64,000 nt of DNA, from contig PYSQ01000013.1 of the NCBI GenBank assembly GCA_003049435.1, forward strand, positions 1 to 64,000, given 5' to 3'. A model generated the notes under the pieces. The model made no database searches. It worked only from the letters and a program-made list of their open reading frames with translations, and was not told the origin of the DNA. The position numbers and the translations under genes were made by a program. The DNA comes from Nakataea oryzae. Its lineage: Eukaryota > Ascomycota > Sordariomycetes > Magnaporthales > Magnaporthaceae. Positions 12,201 to 22,770 of the stretch are shown here, in pieces. The stretch's first letter is position 1, and each line of letters begins with the position of its first letter.

Positions 12201-13707
12201 GCTTTCCGCGCCTGGGGCTGGGGGCGTGTGTCTTGTTTTCCCACTTGAATTCTACGGGAGCCAAAGAGGGGTTATCCCGAGGAGCGTCTGCACGGTGGTC
12301 GGGCTCCAAGGCTGTTGCTTGCGCCACAGGGGCAGCGGCTTCGAGTATGGGAGACGCGGAGCTACCATTGTCACCATATCTCTGATCCGAATGAGAGTCG
12401 TGCAGCCGCCCGGGATGACGGTCCTGCACATCGTCGGCCCTGCCCTGCCGGATGGCCTCCAACGCCCTATCCACAATAACGCTGGTCGCCTCCCCCATCT
12501 CCGGGAGGGCAGCCTCGGCATACTGCATGCTCTCTCTGAATGAAACGATGGAGTCCATCATAATCATGCTGAAGTCCTCTCCTTGAGCAATGGTGTCAAC
12601 ATCGACGTCGCTCCTAGCAGCGCTCTCGGTCGCATCGGACTCGAGATCGCTTCTATCGGCGCCCGATGGCCCATAGTCTGCCAATACGTCGCCATCCTGA
12701 CTTGAAGCTTCGGAAGCCGGTAGGTCTGCAGCCCTCGGCGCCTCCGCATGGCCTGAGCGAGATTCCTTGTTGATGCTCCCGGACGCCTTCCATGGGTCTG
12801 CTGAGGGGCGCGAGTCTGGCACGGCAGCAAGCCATATGTCGTCGTCATCTGCAGCATTCGAGCCTGGGCTGCGGGCCGCCATGCTGACTGAAGATATCCG
12901 GGTTTCTTCCAGGCGGAGATCCTCGGTCACGGGCTTCACGGGGATTGCGGATGGCATGGTTTCGACCATAGTGTCCTGGTCAGCCAATGCCTCCATCTCA
13001 GCAGGCACGAGAGCCTGTCGCCGGGGACGTCCCCGCTTCTTCGCAGTCCCAGGGTCCTGTGCAGGCTTTGCCTCCTTTTTTGAAGGGGATCTGCCCTTAC
13101 GCGCCGGTGTCTTGCGAAACTTAACGGCTGGTCTTGGGGTCGCGTCAGGGTCCTCAACGCCTGTCTCGGATGCCGAGTCTGCCGTCTCTGATCGCAGGCG
13201 GCGGTTGCGGTTTGGACTGCGGTCGATAGGGGTTCCCGCTCTCTTCTTGGACGAGGGCATCGGGGTCCCTGACTTGCGTGGCCTCCCTCGCCTGCGAGGT
13301 GTCGTCGCGTCGGGCAAGGGCTCCTGCTCATCGTCTGTGAGGCCCCTGAGGGGAATTGTGGTTGTCGTCGTTTCGGTGGTCAGCTCTCGACGGCGGGTCG
13401 TAGAGCGTGGGGCGCGGGAGGCCGAGGATGGAAAGAGACGGCGCGTGACGTGATCCTTGTCGCCACCCTCGGCCTCTACGGTCACAAGGATCTTTTGTGG
13501 CGACAATTCGTTGCCGACGTCCAGCTCAAATGTCTGTTTTCGGGGAGAGCTCATCGTCGAGCCCTGTCTCTGCGACCGCAGCGAGGACTGGGTGCCTCGT
13601 GCCATGCTGCGGGTGACGCGGGCGACAGAGCTGGGGATCGTTTCGTTCAGCGGGTCCGGGGACGACATGCTGTCCATGGCCACGCTGCTTGTGATGGATG
13701 GTGGCAT
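9247..13707 (-). CDS. Large AT-hook DNA-binding-type protein of unknown function
   Basis: One uninterrupted reading frame of 1,486 residues from the first ATG (MPPSITSS). A frame extension to 13725 starts with TTG and was not used. Two AT-hook cores, RRGRPRK near residue 140 and KRGRPRR near 225, sit in a Lys/Arg/Ser/Pro-rich N-terminal part that would bind the minor groove of AT-rich DNA. The middle thousand residues are acidic, Ser/Pro-rich and predicted disordered. The only folded-looking region is the last 130 residues, starting near SQTHWSRAHWIRMDLLLQ and including WHLDVVDAF and KRLFALLVGEERRR. That C-terminal module is seen in fungal proteins annotated only as putative AT DNA-binding protein. 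A chromatin or chromosome role is inferred, not shown. The absence of introns in a 4.5-kb gene stands out from its neighbours. Confidence 0.8.
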   Translation of the reverse strand: MPPSITSSVAMDSMSSPDPLNETIPSSVARVTRSMARGTQSSLRSQRQGSTMSSPRKQTFELDVGNELSPQKILVTVEAEGGDKDHVTRRLFPSSASRAPRSTTRRRELTTETTTTTIPLRGLTDDEQEPLPDATTPRRRGRPRKSGTPMPSSKKRAGTPIDRSPNRNRRLRSETADSASETGVEDPDATPRPAVKFRKTPARKGRSPSKKEAKPAQDPGTAKKRGRPRRQALVPAEMEALADQDTMVETMPSAIPVKPVTEDLRLEETRISSVSMAARSPGSNAADDDDIWLAAVPDSRPSADPWKASGSINKESRSGHAEAPRAADLPASEASSQDGDVLADYGPSGADRSDLESDATESAARSDVDVDTIAQGEDFSMIMMDSIVSFRESMQYAEAALPEMGEATSVIVDRALEAIRQGRADDVQDRHPGRLHDSHSDQRYGDNGSSASPILEAAAPVAQATALEPDHRADAPRDNPSLAPVEFKWENKTHAPSPRRGKPAAPLGRQLALKSLNRDGSLLDTPLTSRSQPATSLPEETGLYDDSFSEIPEAVLEAATPRPLRRHQHLLSEQEYDTELAVEHHVIDNSHDHNEDLIDEEEAAAEDSQKAQSAAPESMVIDPAPPSDTASRLLTPDETPPPVDEEHPVFAAEDTMAASDDSQDDELRSSPPAFRPSTREASRSSSSAIIGRMAKDSAESLDAAAERSPGSPRLQGSAQDGNADNLDLPSMTARPALSPIVRVGRALQNVTSDPPSPRGPGSSLGSPFGSSVSRGVEDAELAMPGAVTGPPPPPPAGGAAPEPSSVVGSERPWARVLNPLSQIKSLVSQGAQMFSPRAVIPQAAVDDPFAPDSDMPSPKASFRVNKPSPRPEEPGLGPRVHSKRVPSRDMEEGMDWEGPMSAVAPESQQARGGPASGAVESRAASFGLDRRTVAEHRHGGPDEPIGAAFEAAAEEEPPSGDAMEVVEDGEEEEDDDIWAVEASRPTPSPVKRQPVQDPTLNLWSRGKLPSPWTKTATPRVASDSEEFSLLSVQERDLSQASMPKPWAQPAHAQVARTSADRVDLSNFFSSPAVVPRLQPFAADDNDNDSPAQPVDHGRERMPGSVAAALNPTVVHAPTAERPTRSGQNPPSVPQKAFQPNGQQRLDLFSPAPPREPRENAGQLPPPGLSQPGQPKPLFTQLAQKRNFTPHVGTSGGRLFAPAPHGGARNTAPSGNATTRGQNRHLSSDADVDGDESSFVAPVLKPLPNRAASPTKSCLRSPLKPKTPGRVVEFTNSTLSPLGQEQARAQQDPPQMGSGGDAMELDDDATQGDIHRPAREVEKEKQTRPSLQASRGNVAPMSNPALLQSVVLAPPTGAVAKAATAAPRLSQTHWSRAHWIRMDLLLQERRKGSLNFQLQHRVGVSQKRRSAALLGKHVSAQGETMALEQWHLDVVDAFRTELGAGCNWDEHVLSKRLFALLVGEERRRATKGGRPRALGTMQTSRAN

Positions 13708-14976
13708 CGCGGGCGAGCTCGTCAAGCGACAGTGCGCATGCGCGCATGCCTTTGCATACGCGCAACAAATCGATCTTGTCGTTGCAGTGTGTCGGCACTA
13801 ACTAGGCGGCTGCCGTGCGTGTTGGGCGCCGGAGTCCCTGGCAGTAGTTTGCGGGCTGGCCTATCTGTCGCGTCGGGTATCGGTGAGCAACGTTTTTGTT
13901 CAACCAAGCATCGGTATCGCAATATTAGCCATCAGGTATTGGAGGGACCCTGGATGTTTGTTTACATTCGGCCGGGAGTGGCGCCCCACTCGTGTGGGGC
14001 GCGGCTTTCGACGTTGCGGTCGGCCAATGTACACCTCGCCATCTTGGCAGCGGACAAGGACCCGACTCCCACAGATGCCGGAGGTGGTAGGTGGAGATCA
14101 CCAAGATAGGTGGTACCCAAAATACCTGACTTGCCTCCAAGCCTATATATATATATACTGGATAGGATACAACGTCAGTCGCGTTGCAACCCATCTATCT
14201 AGGTTGTTGGTAAGCAATTCGCCGATGATTTAATCATGCAATGGAAAGGCAATGTTCGAGCTGACTTGAATGCACGCGCGATCATTCTTCAGGGAGCTTT
14301 TGTTAATGATGAGCTCACGGTATGCCTAGAAGGGAAGTGTGTTGCATCATTCAAAGGCTAAAGACCCGGTGGGAGACACGTGAGAACCTTGTAGTGAAGA
14401 AGTCCTCGGCATAACGTCCCGGGCAAGGGTCAGAATTCATACACAACATCACACGCAACTGTTTTGATACCATTTCCTTTGTCTGTAAACGTGAAACGGA
14501 ACTGTCATCGCACTCACATTTTCCAATACTCCATGCCTCGCCAATCCGAACCCGTGATACCAACGCCGCCGCGAATCTAATACGAAAAAGAGAAAAATAA
14601 GAAGGAAAAGAAAAGGAGAAAAGATACGGGAATGGACAAACGAGAAAAAAGTAGTCCGGGGTAAAAAGAGAAGAGTAAAAGTAAAAGGGGAAAAATGAGG
14701 TATGCAGCGAAAGAGAGACAGAAAAGCGTTTGTGCGGCGATGTGATTGAATATAAAATCACTGGATATGAACCGTAGAAAACCGGAGGGGGAAAAAGGAA
14801 GAAGGGCCACCAAAGGTGGCGCTGGAGGAGTAAAACTAAGAACTAATAACATATAGCCATGCTGTACAAGAATGACTGGTTGCGGGCTTTTCCCTACCTC
14901 CTAGAGGGATGGCTCATAGATATCCAATGGGTATGCTAACCCCATCAACCATCTCGCTGCATTGCAATTCGACCGA
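13708..14976. other. Intergenic region with AT microsatellite and purine-rich tract
   Basis: This lies upstream of the AT-hook gene and downstream of the Sds3-like gene. It holds a TA microsatellite at 14144-14158 and an A/G-rich strand at about 14583-14820. Small open frames in the purine tract read as low-complexity and are not supported. Confidence 0.55.
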
Positions 14977-16709
14977 CTAGTTACGTCTTCGCTGTGACCT
15001 TGTGTTGCTACCTTGTCGCGCCATAGCGACGCCCCCTTGGCTGCTCTGCCGGCTCATAGGACTTGCACCTGGAGCTGTTGTTGGGCCAGCCTTGGAATTT
15101 GGAGTGGGTGGCCCACGGACAGAGCTGAGCGGAAGCTTCAGGTCGGCCCGAAGCTCCTCGGGCGAGTTCCGGGGGCCGTCGAGGTAGACAGCGTATCGAT
15201 CCTCGCGTACATTGAACGCAGTCGCCTCGAGGACTTTGCGGCAGCCGTTGGCATTGTCGAAGTTTGAGCCGACCCCATGAATGTTCTCATACTGGCGCAA
15301 AATATTCATCACCATTAGGTCCGAGTTGACCTCCTCTGGTGGTAGCACCGTCGGGCTATTGCCGTCCTTGTTGCTGTATGACTTGGCATACGTAGCCAAG
15401 AACATTGGCGGCAGTTTGGGCACCGCCGCAGCCATCTTCTCGAGGTTTCCGGGGATCTCAAAGTTGGTGAGCGCCTCCAGACCCACAATCTTCTCATCAA
15501 TAAAGTTGGGATTGTTTGCCCCTCCGCGGCTGCGAGTTGCGTGCGATGGCACCCGCTCCATCATCGGCGCCGCCGTAGCGGCCTCACCCCCGTCCTGTTC
15601 ACCGTCGTCGTTCTCGCCCGCATCACTGTCGTCTGGGGAGCCATGCCCGCCAGAGCCATTGGTCTTGGATTTGCTCGTGAGAAGGTATTTATGGGCAGCC
15701 AGCGCAGCAGTGTTGTACTGCATGGCGAGCTCTTTGTCGGTGAATAGCTTGTCGATGCTGTATATAGGACCCGTCACCTTGCGGGATACGAGCCGGTCAT
15801 TCTGCCACAGAGGCGTCGTGTTGTTGGGATCAAGGATGCGCCGTTGGGGCGCTGGCGATCCATCGTCCTCTGCGCCGTTCCGTTTGCGCTTCCTGCCGTC
15901 TGAATAGCCGCCCCCCTCATCGGCATTCTGTCGGAGTCGGGTTGCCCGTTTCGTGTGGGTGCCGCCGGGACTTGCTGGGTTAGCGATTGAGTACTGGTTG
16001 GGGTGCAGGAGCAGGGCGGAAGCATCGGAGATCTCAAATGCCTCCTTCTCCTTTGTTAACCGTGCTCTCTTGGAGTTGATGGCGTTGATGAGCCGATCAC
16101 GGAGAGTCTGTGATAGCGCCCGGTGCTCCCTCCTTGCAACCTCGGTCTTGTAGATGTAGACGTTGCGATGCTCATGACTCTTCATGTCAAATTCGTCCTA
16201 TGAGGCCAAGCGGACCAACGTTAGCACGAATTATCCCCCCGGGAGGAGGATGCTTGTATGAAGACCGCAGCAGATAAGGCGTTCCAGAGATCGCACCGTC
16301 AAATCCCACTTACCTTGTGGCGTGTTAACTCAAAATCGCGGCGCTCCACAAGATCTTCTATAGTGTTCACCCATTCCTGGAACTTCGGCCCGGCCATCTC
16401 GAGCACGGTCCGGCCGCGGAATTGAGGGTCGATGTTGTCGCTCATGCTCTGCTCGCGATCTATCGCCGCAAGCGGTTGAGCGGCATAGGGGTCGACCTGC
16501 ATGACCAGCGCAGTGTCTACTTGGATCTTGGCCAGCATCTCACGGTATTCACGGTCTCGGTTCATATCGAACTGTTCGGAAAGCGAGGCGAGGCGGTCGA
16601 CGAGGAGTTGTCGTTTCTTCTCTCGCTTGGATAGCGCAGGAGGTGGAGACGCATTCGAGCGTCTATCAGGCTTAGAGAGCGCCACATCTGCCGACTCGTT
16701 GAGCGACAT
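14977..16709 (-). CDS. Sds3-like subunit of a histone deacetylase (Rpd3/Sin3-type) complex
   Basis: Two exons, 16709-16314 and 16197-14977, joined in phase 0 (HK then DEFDM) across a 116-bp intron with GTAAG donor and TAG acceptor, give 538 residues. The N-terminal half holds the Sds3-like helical region: KREKKRQLLVDRLASL, then FQEWVNTIEDLVERRDFEL, then TEVARREHRALSQTLRDRL, a long coiled coil. It is followed by the conserved SPGGTHTKRATRLR and DPNNTTPLWQ segments and a nuclear-localisation-like KRKRNG. The C-terminus is Ser/Pro/Gly-rich. Family members bridge the deacetylase and Sin3 scaffold in transcriptional repression. Assignment rests on recognised family sequence, without alignment. Confidence 0.75.
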
Positions 16710-17782
16710 TGCAGCAGTCCGTTCGCGACCCTACGCAGCTCCCTGAAACGAGGCAGCGAGGGCGGGAGAGGACGACAGAGAGAGAGGGAGAGAGCGCGCG
16801 CGTTTCCGAGGGGCCAGTAGAGCGAGTCGCCTGTGGTGAGGGCGTCTGGAGTGACGAGGAGCGTATGAAGAATGGGAGGGCCGACGTTGACGTAAGGAGG
16901 GCAGAATCGTGTCGCAGTCAAGGACGCAATCAGCGGAGGAACTAGTGAGAGGAGAGTTAGTGGCGGGGGCTACAAGGATTTCAATCGGCCAAGGGGCGGC
17001 TGGGTACCTCGAGAGGAGGGGAGTGGTTCCTTTGTCCGTATCGAAAAGAGGAGAGAATCGGAGAGAAAATTGGTCGCTCCTGTCCTGGGAGACAACTGCA
17101 GTGAGTCTGGGATTGAACGAGCCTGATTCGTGACATAGAATTCCTGCAGCCGTTCGGCTCTGAACGAAGCCGACAAACGACGGGCGCGAAATGTGCACCC
17201 AGAGAGCGCGACAACAAGAGGGCAAGATGAAAGCGAGATCACCACACCTAAATTGAAAGGGAGGTCACTCGCTGGAGGGAAATTTTGCGTACAGCAAGCT
17301 CAACGGGTCGGGATGGTTGGCAGCAGGATGAGCTGGGCTGCGGGCTCCGAGGCAATTGACAGGCGAGATTGATGCGCGCGAGATACAAAGTTGTGCCAAT
17401 CCTCATTCACTCTGGCTGGACGCTGGCGGAGTGCGTCCCCCGCTGGAGCTGGTGGATGTGGGTCCCCGGCGACCCTGAATCGTGTAATATGATTGGCCTT
17501 GGGGCAGGCAATGAAGACGAATGCCCCACTGACTCAGCAACAAATTGCCATGGCCAATGCGCATGGATTTGGCGCAGCCACTTGCGGATGATGGACCTCG
17601 AGGTGGCTTCTGAGCAGAAACGCAAGCGAACAACACGCAGCCGTCTCGGCCACAGCTCACCCCTCGAGAGGAAGCGCACGCACGCCACGACCGACCACTC
17701 GAGCCAATACGACGATCGCATCGCGACGTGCCCATGGAACGGCCTTGACCCACCACGCCGCTCGCTGCTCTCCATGATTTAA
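16710..17782. promoter_or_regulatory. Divergent upstream region of the Sds3-like gene and LSM1
   Basis: This is a 1.07-kb interval between two start codons pointing away from each other. It contains a GA-rich run near 16770-16800. Open frames here lack domain features, and no transcription factor site is claimed. Confidence 0.45.
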
Positions 17783-18531
17783 ATGGAGAATCTATCACTA
17801 TCCGATGCCCCTCACCAAGGGGGCGGCCCGATGTCCGGAGGAGGCGCCGTCCAGGGCGCTGCCGGGCGCGGGCCCGCGCCGCTGCCTTTGCCGCCACAGC
17901 CGCAGTCGCAGCTACCTGCGCAGATGTTTACCACTGCCGCCCAGCTGCTGGACTTGACCGATAGTAATTCCAAGCTGCTCCTTGCGCAAAGGCGCCCCTT
18001 GGGCAGACACCCTCCCCCGTTTGTGCGAGCTAGCTGACAGTCATATCCGCCGCCGCCACTGTAGAGAAGCTCATGATTGCGCTGCGCGATGGGCGCAAGC
18101 TTAGCGGGATTTTGCGAAGCTGGGATCAGTTCGGTATGGCGCCGTCACCTTTTGGAATCCGGGCCATGGCCCGCGCAGCCACGAGCTCTTTTCGCTGACC
18201 GTCTCCAGCGAACCTTGTCCTCCAGTCCACAACAGAGCGACTCTTTGTCGCGCCAGGGTCCACTACCGGCGCCCCTGAAGACCGGGGCCTTTACGCCGAC
18301 ATACCTCGAGGCCTGTTCCTCGTTCGAGGCGAGAATGTGCTTCTACTCGGCGAGATCGACCTCGACAAGGACGACGATCCGCCTCCTGGGTACGAAAAGG
18401 CGGAGCTGCCACTGGTTGAGGCACTTATCAAGCAGCGCAAGGCCGAGGAGAAGGCCAGGGAAAAGACCCGTCTTCGCAAGCTGGCCAGCCTTGGGTTCGA
18501 AGGGGAGCACACGGGAGAAGTCATATTCTAG
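17783..18531 (+). CDS. LSM1: LSM1, Sm-like subunit of the cytoplasmic Lsm1-7 mRNA decay ring
   Basis: Three exons, 17783-17963, 18065-18133 and 18209-18531, give 190 residues with consistent phases; a CTGAC branch site precedes the first acceptor. The Sm fold begins at about residue 48 (MFTTAAQLLDLTD), continues KKLMIALRDGRKLSGILR (Sm1), then FANLVLQSTTERLFV and IPRGLFLVRGENVLLLGEID (Sm2). The RGEN motif binds the RNA 3' end. The C-terminal helix with KQRKAEEKAREKTRLRKL is typical of Lsm1. The complex binds oligoadenylated mRNA ends with Pat1 and promotes decapping. A 47-residue Gly/Pro/Gln-rich leader precedes the Sm domain; starting at the internal MFTTAAQ would give the more usual length. 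A short insertion (PGSTTGAPEDRG) sits in the loop before the Sm2 motif. Confidence 0.93.
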
Positions 18532-19666
18532 CGCGGTGCGGCTGGGAGCAAGCTTGCGCCTTCACCAAGCCGGAGACTCCAGGATATCGGAACTGGCCGC
18601 TCGTGCTCGTCGTCAAAACCAGCACGATAAAGCGACAAGCGCATCACGGAACAGCTTTAGCGGCTATGGCCTGACGCCCAAGCTATGGGGTCTGTTAAGG
18701 CCTTGGGGAAACCAAACGGGGGTTCGGCTAGCAGAATATTGTGAAATGCGGCCGGGCCGGGGGGNNNNNNNNNNNNNNNNNNNNNNNGGGGGATTTCGTT
18801 GAGCCTGGCCAAATGCGAGTCTGGAACACACAGGCCGGGAATCGGAGCGACATGTCGCTTGTCGGACAAAGATGCTGGGCCGGAGCTACCTAAGCTGGGC
18901 CGACATCTGAAAAGTGCCTGGTCTACCCAGCCACTTTTCTCGCGAATGAAAAACCTTTGACTTCGTACCCAGTGCATTTTTATGACGGCCTGCGTCTAGA
19001 TGGTATCCTACCCAGTCCAAGATGGACCGCCTGCCTACAGGGTCGGTAGTTGCATACTTTATCCATTGACGGCTGTGACGACGGGACGAAGGAACCTTGT
19101 CTGCAGGTGTATGTGGGCCTGTGATAAGGCGCGTGGAAATCATGCGCTATCGATAGCCGCCCCACCCTCCTAGGGGGGAGGGTGCGGGCGGAAGTGCGTG
19201 GAGACCTGGGTGCCCGCCCCAAGCGCATGTAAACATCCATGACAAGCAAACCGAGTGGCGCCTGACCATTCGCCGAGACAGTTTGGTGCTGCATTCCAGC
19301 AACCCCACGAGCCCACGTCCGGCCCGGCGCTTTCACGTGCAGCATCCAGCATCGACGCGTTTGGGAGACATCGCGAGTGCCCAGTTTCAGGGGCGACCCC
19401 AGCGAACGACCAGTCGAGTGACGCCTGATCGGCGCTGCCGCCCACCTGCACGCCGTTCCCGTATACCTACGAGCGCCTGTTGCGCGAACCAGCCAGGGCG
19501 CCGATGATCGGCAGACGCGAGTGCCTGCATCCTGTACATACCCAGAAGGAGGACAGACCCCTGAGAGGAGGCCACTTTCGTCTCTGTTGCTGACCTGCTG
19601 GGATGCTGAATCCAGCACGAGACACAACAGTAAGGGCTGATCGACCACCGTAACTTCAACGACAAC
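18532..19666. other. Intergenic region containing an assembly gap
   Basis: This lies between LSM1 and MOB1 (same strand). It contains the run of 23 N at 18765-18787. Several open frames on both strands are mutually overlapping and unconvincing. It probably carries the LSM1 3' end and MOB1 promoter. Confidence 0.55.
18765..18787. other. Assembly gap (23 N) flanked by G runs
   Basis: The N block is bordered by GGGG on the left and GGGGG on the right, with GGCCGGGCCGG just before. A G-homopolymer or G-quadruplex-like stretch probably blocked sequencing or assembly here. Confidence 0.95.
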
Positions 19667-20760
19667 ATGTCGGCTTTCTTGACTACTGTGTAGGTGCAAT
19701 ACTCAGCCCTGTCGCTCCTCGTAGCCACCTTCCATCCCGCGCCATCCTGCTTTCCCCTAGAACACGACGCCATATTTCCCCGGCCCGCCACGACTACGCC
19801 AGGGATGGCGACTCCGAGCACACGGAACTCGGGGGAGCTGGCGGAACGGCCACGCTTTTCGATGCCTTGAGGATCTGAGCTCCCGAGGTTTTGTCTCGTG
19901 GCTATGGCTTACAAGACGGCCACTGCAGGAACCAGCGTACGAGGAACCAGTTCCGACCACGCACGACAGGCAAGGGAGGCACCACCAGCTACCAGCTACG
20001 ACAGTATGCCGAGGCGACACTGGGTGGGGGCAGCCTGAGGAAGGTTGTGAAGCTGCCGGAGGGCGAGGACGAGAACGAGTGGCTGGCCGTCAACAGTAAG
20101 TCTCGGGTGTCTCCATGCGGGTGTGGTAACTTTTCGCGCTGTCCTGGCCGCGGCTAAGAGTACATCACCCCTCCCCACTAGTGGTGGACTTCTACAACCA
20201 GATCAACCTGCTATATGGCGCCATCACCGAGTTTTGCTCCCCACAGTCGTGCCCGGAGATGAAAGCAACGGACGAGTAAGCAGCGACCCGTGTCGATATA
20301 TTTGGCTCGAAACGTTCCGACCGCCTTTTGTTTATCTGACACGCATCCCGCTGAACCTGAACCTCTATCCTCCCCAATCAACAGATTCGAGTATCTCTGG
20401 CAGGACAACGAGAACTTCAAGAGGCCAACCAAGATGGCGGCACCAGCCTACATCGAGCAGCTGATGGCGTGGGTGCAGGGCAACATTGACAACGAGGCGG
20501 TCCTGCCTAGCCGTATTGGCGTGCCATTCCCCAAGTCGTTTCCAGCGCTCGTGCGCCAGATCTTCAAGCGCATGTACCGTGTCTACGCCCACATTTACTG
20601 CCACCACTACCCGGTCATCCGCGAGCTGGGTCTGGAGCCGCATCTCAACACCAGCTTCAAGCAGTACGTGCTCTTCATTGATGAGCATGGACTGGCGAGC
20701 GGAAAGGATTTCTGGGGTCCTTTGGGGGACCTCGTGGAGAGCATGCTGCGGAGTGATTAG
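19667..20760 (+). CDS. MOB1: MOB1 kinase activator (mitotic exit / septation network)
   Basis: Four exons, 19667-19689, 19929-20095, 20182-20275 and 20385-20760, give 219 residues, the normal MOB1 length. The first exon encodes only MSAFLTT plus two bases, and a 239-bp intron separates it from NQRTRNQFRPRTTGKGG. Family hallmarks follow in order: TTSYQLRQYAEATLGGGSLR, LPEGEDENEWLAVN, the zinc ligand pair CSPQSC, and the second zinc pair in YCHHYPVI. The C-terminus HLNTSFKQYVLFIDEHGL is also diagnostic. MOB1 binds and activates NDR/LATS-type kinases (Dbf2/Sid2) in the mitotic exit or septation initiation network. Confidence 0.97.
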
Positions 20761-21378
20761 GCGACGAAAGCGGGGATTGGGTGCGTCGCCGCCCTTGTCT
20801 ACAGTTGAGATTCCCGCTGTGGTGCTTGTTTCCCAGATTCGCTTGTTTTGATATTTCGTCTAGATGCTCAGGCTCTCCTCTGATTGTTCCTGCGTATGTG
20901 CTCCTTTTTTCTTTATTTTTGAGGGGGGGTTCTGGTTGTCCTGTACCAAAGGCGTTTGGGAACGAGGGGATAGGTACCGGGTCGTAGCACAGCTGCATTG
21001 CAGGGATATCGCCCTATCCTGATGCCGGGGGTTTGACCGGCGGGTTGGCGTCGGCTGGGAAGTGAAAGAAGGTATTAATGCTGTAGCACGAACCAAACTT
21101 AAAGGCCGGTGCCGTGCGATATGGAGCAAAGAGGACCTTGTGCAACGCGGGGCAACTCCTCCCGTCATGGCGCTCTCTGGGTCTTCCGCGCGCAGTATGC
21201 GGTATCACGTGATATGACCGGAAGGCAGGCTCCATCCGTGCGTCCCGACATTTCCCCGACTGGATCGAAAACATCACTGGCGCGGGACCTGGCCGAGCTT
21301 GCCCGAACCAAGTCTCGACGGCGACCGAGAACAGAGAACTCAAACCGCCCAAAACACGCAACCAAACAGCCGACCGCC
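20761..21378. other. Intergenic region between MOB1 and ATP5
   Basis: This 618-bp spacer contains the MOB1 3' end and the OSCP gene promoter. No further gene or RNA is supported. Short open frames upstream of the OSCP start are Arg/Ser/Pro-rich noise. Confidence 0.55.
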
Positions 21379-22770
21379 ATGCTGTCCCGCCAGGCCATCC
21401 TCCACGCTGCCCGGACCGCAGCGCCTCAGCGCGCTGTTGCGTCGCAGGCCCGCTTCTACGCCCCCCCGCCCGCCGCCAGCAGCGAGAATGTCAAACCTCC
21501 CGTGACCCTCTTCGGCCTCGACGGCACCTATGCCACCGCACTTGTACGTCCGAATCCTGGTCCAGCAGCCCTCTGCGCGCTCAATTCACTGCCCGTCCCT
21601 GTTTTGCCCGCCTCGAGAACCTCCTCGACTCAATTGATGGCTGTCCTGTTGTTGCAGCTGGAGTCTGTGGAGGGGGCAAGAGAAGAAGTTTGAGGAATTC
21701 AAAAAGAAAAAGAAAGAAGAGAGAGAAAGAAAAAAAGAGCCCAGGAAAAAGGAGGGGGAAGTAATGAAGAGAAATTGAAATAAAGGCTTGCATCGGTTCC
21801 AAGCTGAAGAGAGATTTAAAAATGGGAAGAACAACTGGGCTGCAAAGACGTCGAGCGAAGGAGATGCGAGACGAGGGTTAAAAGAAGGGGAGGGGGGAAA
21901 CCCCTCAGTCTGGGCTATGGCGTTGATTTCTAAAGCGACAGGCAGGCCTTGCTTGCAAGCCCACACATGCGAATCATCAACTGACAAGCACCCTTCTCAA
22001 CGTTCACAGTACACGGCCGCCGTGAAGACGTCGTCCCTTGAGCCCACGGCCAAGAGCCTGGCCTCCCTCGGGGACCTGGTCAAGAGGGATCCCAAGCTGG
22101 CTACCGTCCTGAACGCCCCGACTTTGTCGACCGCTGATAAGAGCGCCATTGTCGCCGAGCTCGTCAAGGCGTCGTCGTCGACCAGCGAGGCCGTAAAGAA
22201 CCTCCTCGAGGTCCTTGCCGAGAACAACCGTCTTGGGCTTCTGCCCCAGGTCGTCGGCAAGTTCAGCGAGCTCATGAGTGCCGCCCGCGGCGAGGTCGAG
22301 ATGGTCATCACCAGTGCCACTGTACGAGACTGCTGCCTCCATCTCCTTCTGTGCCACTCTGCTTTCCTCGGACGTTTGACGATGCCCTGCCATCGCAGTA
22401 AAATGGCCAGTGAAAGCAACTGACACGACGGACCACTAACTGCCCCAACTACACAGCCCCTCGATAACAGGACCCTGTCTAAGCTCGAGAGCGCCGTCGC
22501 CAAATCAAGCTACGTGTCCCAGGGCCAGAAGCTGAAGGTCACCAACAAGGTAAGCGAACCCACTGGCTCCCTCCGGGCCACCGCCCTTGCAGGGTGGGAT
22601 GTCGCCCAGTGCGCCGGCATGCGTATACTGACCCGAAAACCCATCACCCGCCACAGGTGAACACTGAAATTATCGGTGGTCTGGTTGTTGAAGTTGGTGA
22701 CCGCACCATTGATCTCAGCGTTTCTTCCAAGATTGCCAAGATGAACAAGCTCCTTAACGACACCCTGTAA
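21379..22770 (+). CDS. ATP5: Mitochondrial ATP synthase subunit 5 / OSCP (delta family)
   Basis: Four exons, 21379-21543, 22010-22321, 22457-22549 and 22657-22770, give 227 residues. The N-terminus (MLSRQAILHAARTAAPQRAV) is Arg/Ala-rich without acidic residues, as for a mitochondrial targeting peptide. The mature part carries the OSCP signature: VTLFGLDGTYATAL, the helical domain with LVKRDPKLATVLNAPTLS and ENNRLGLLPQVVGKF, then IIGGLVVEVGDRTIDLSVSS at the C-terminus. OSCP caps the alpha3beta3 head and ties it to the peripheral stalk. The first intron is 466 bp, far longer than its neighbours, and has an A/G-rich tract at 21690-21780. Confidence 0.97.

Noticed and set aside
13705..13725. Longer N-terminus for the AT-hook protein
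   Set aside because: The extra six codons start at TTG; the first ATG at 13707 is the more plausible start.
17369..17782. 137-residue plus-strand frame just upstream of LSM1
   Set aside because: It lacks domain features and overlaps minus-strand frames of equal length; it is promoter/leader sequence.
18077..18802. Plus-strand frame of 241 codons running through LSM1 introns into the N gap
   Set aside because: It is out of frame with LSM1 exons and includes N-coded residues; it is a shadow.
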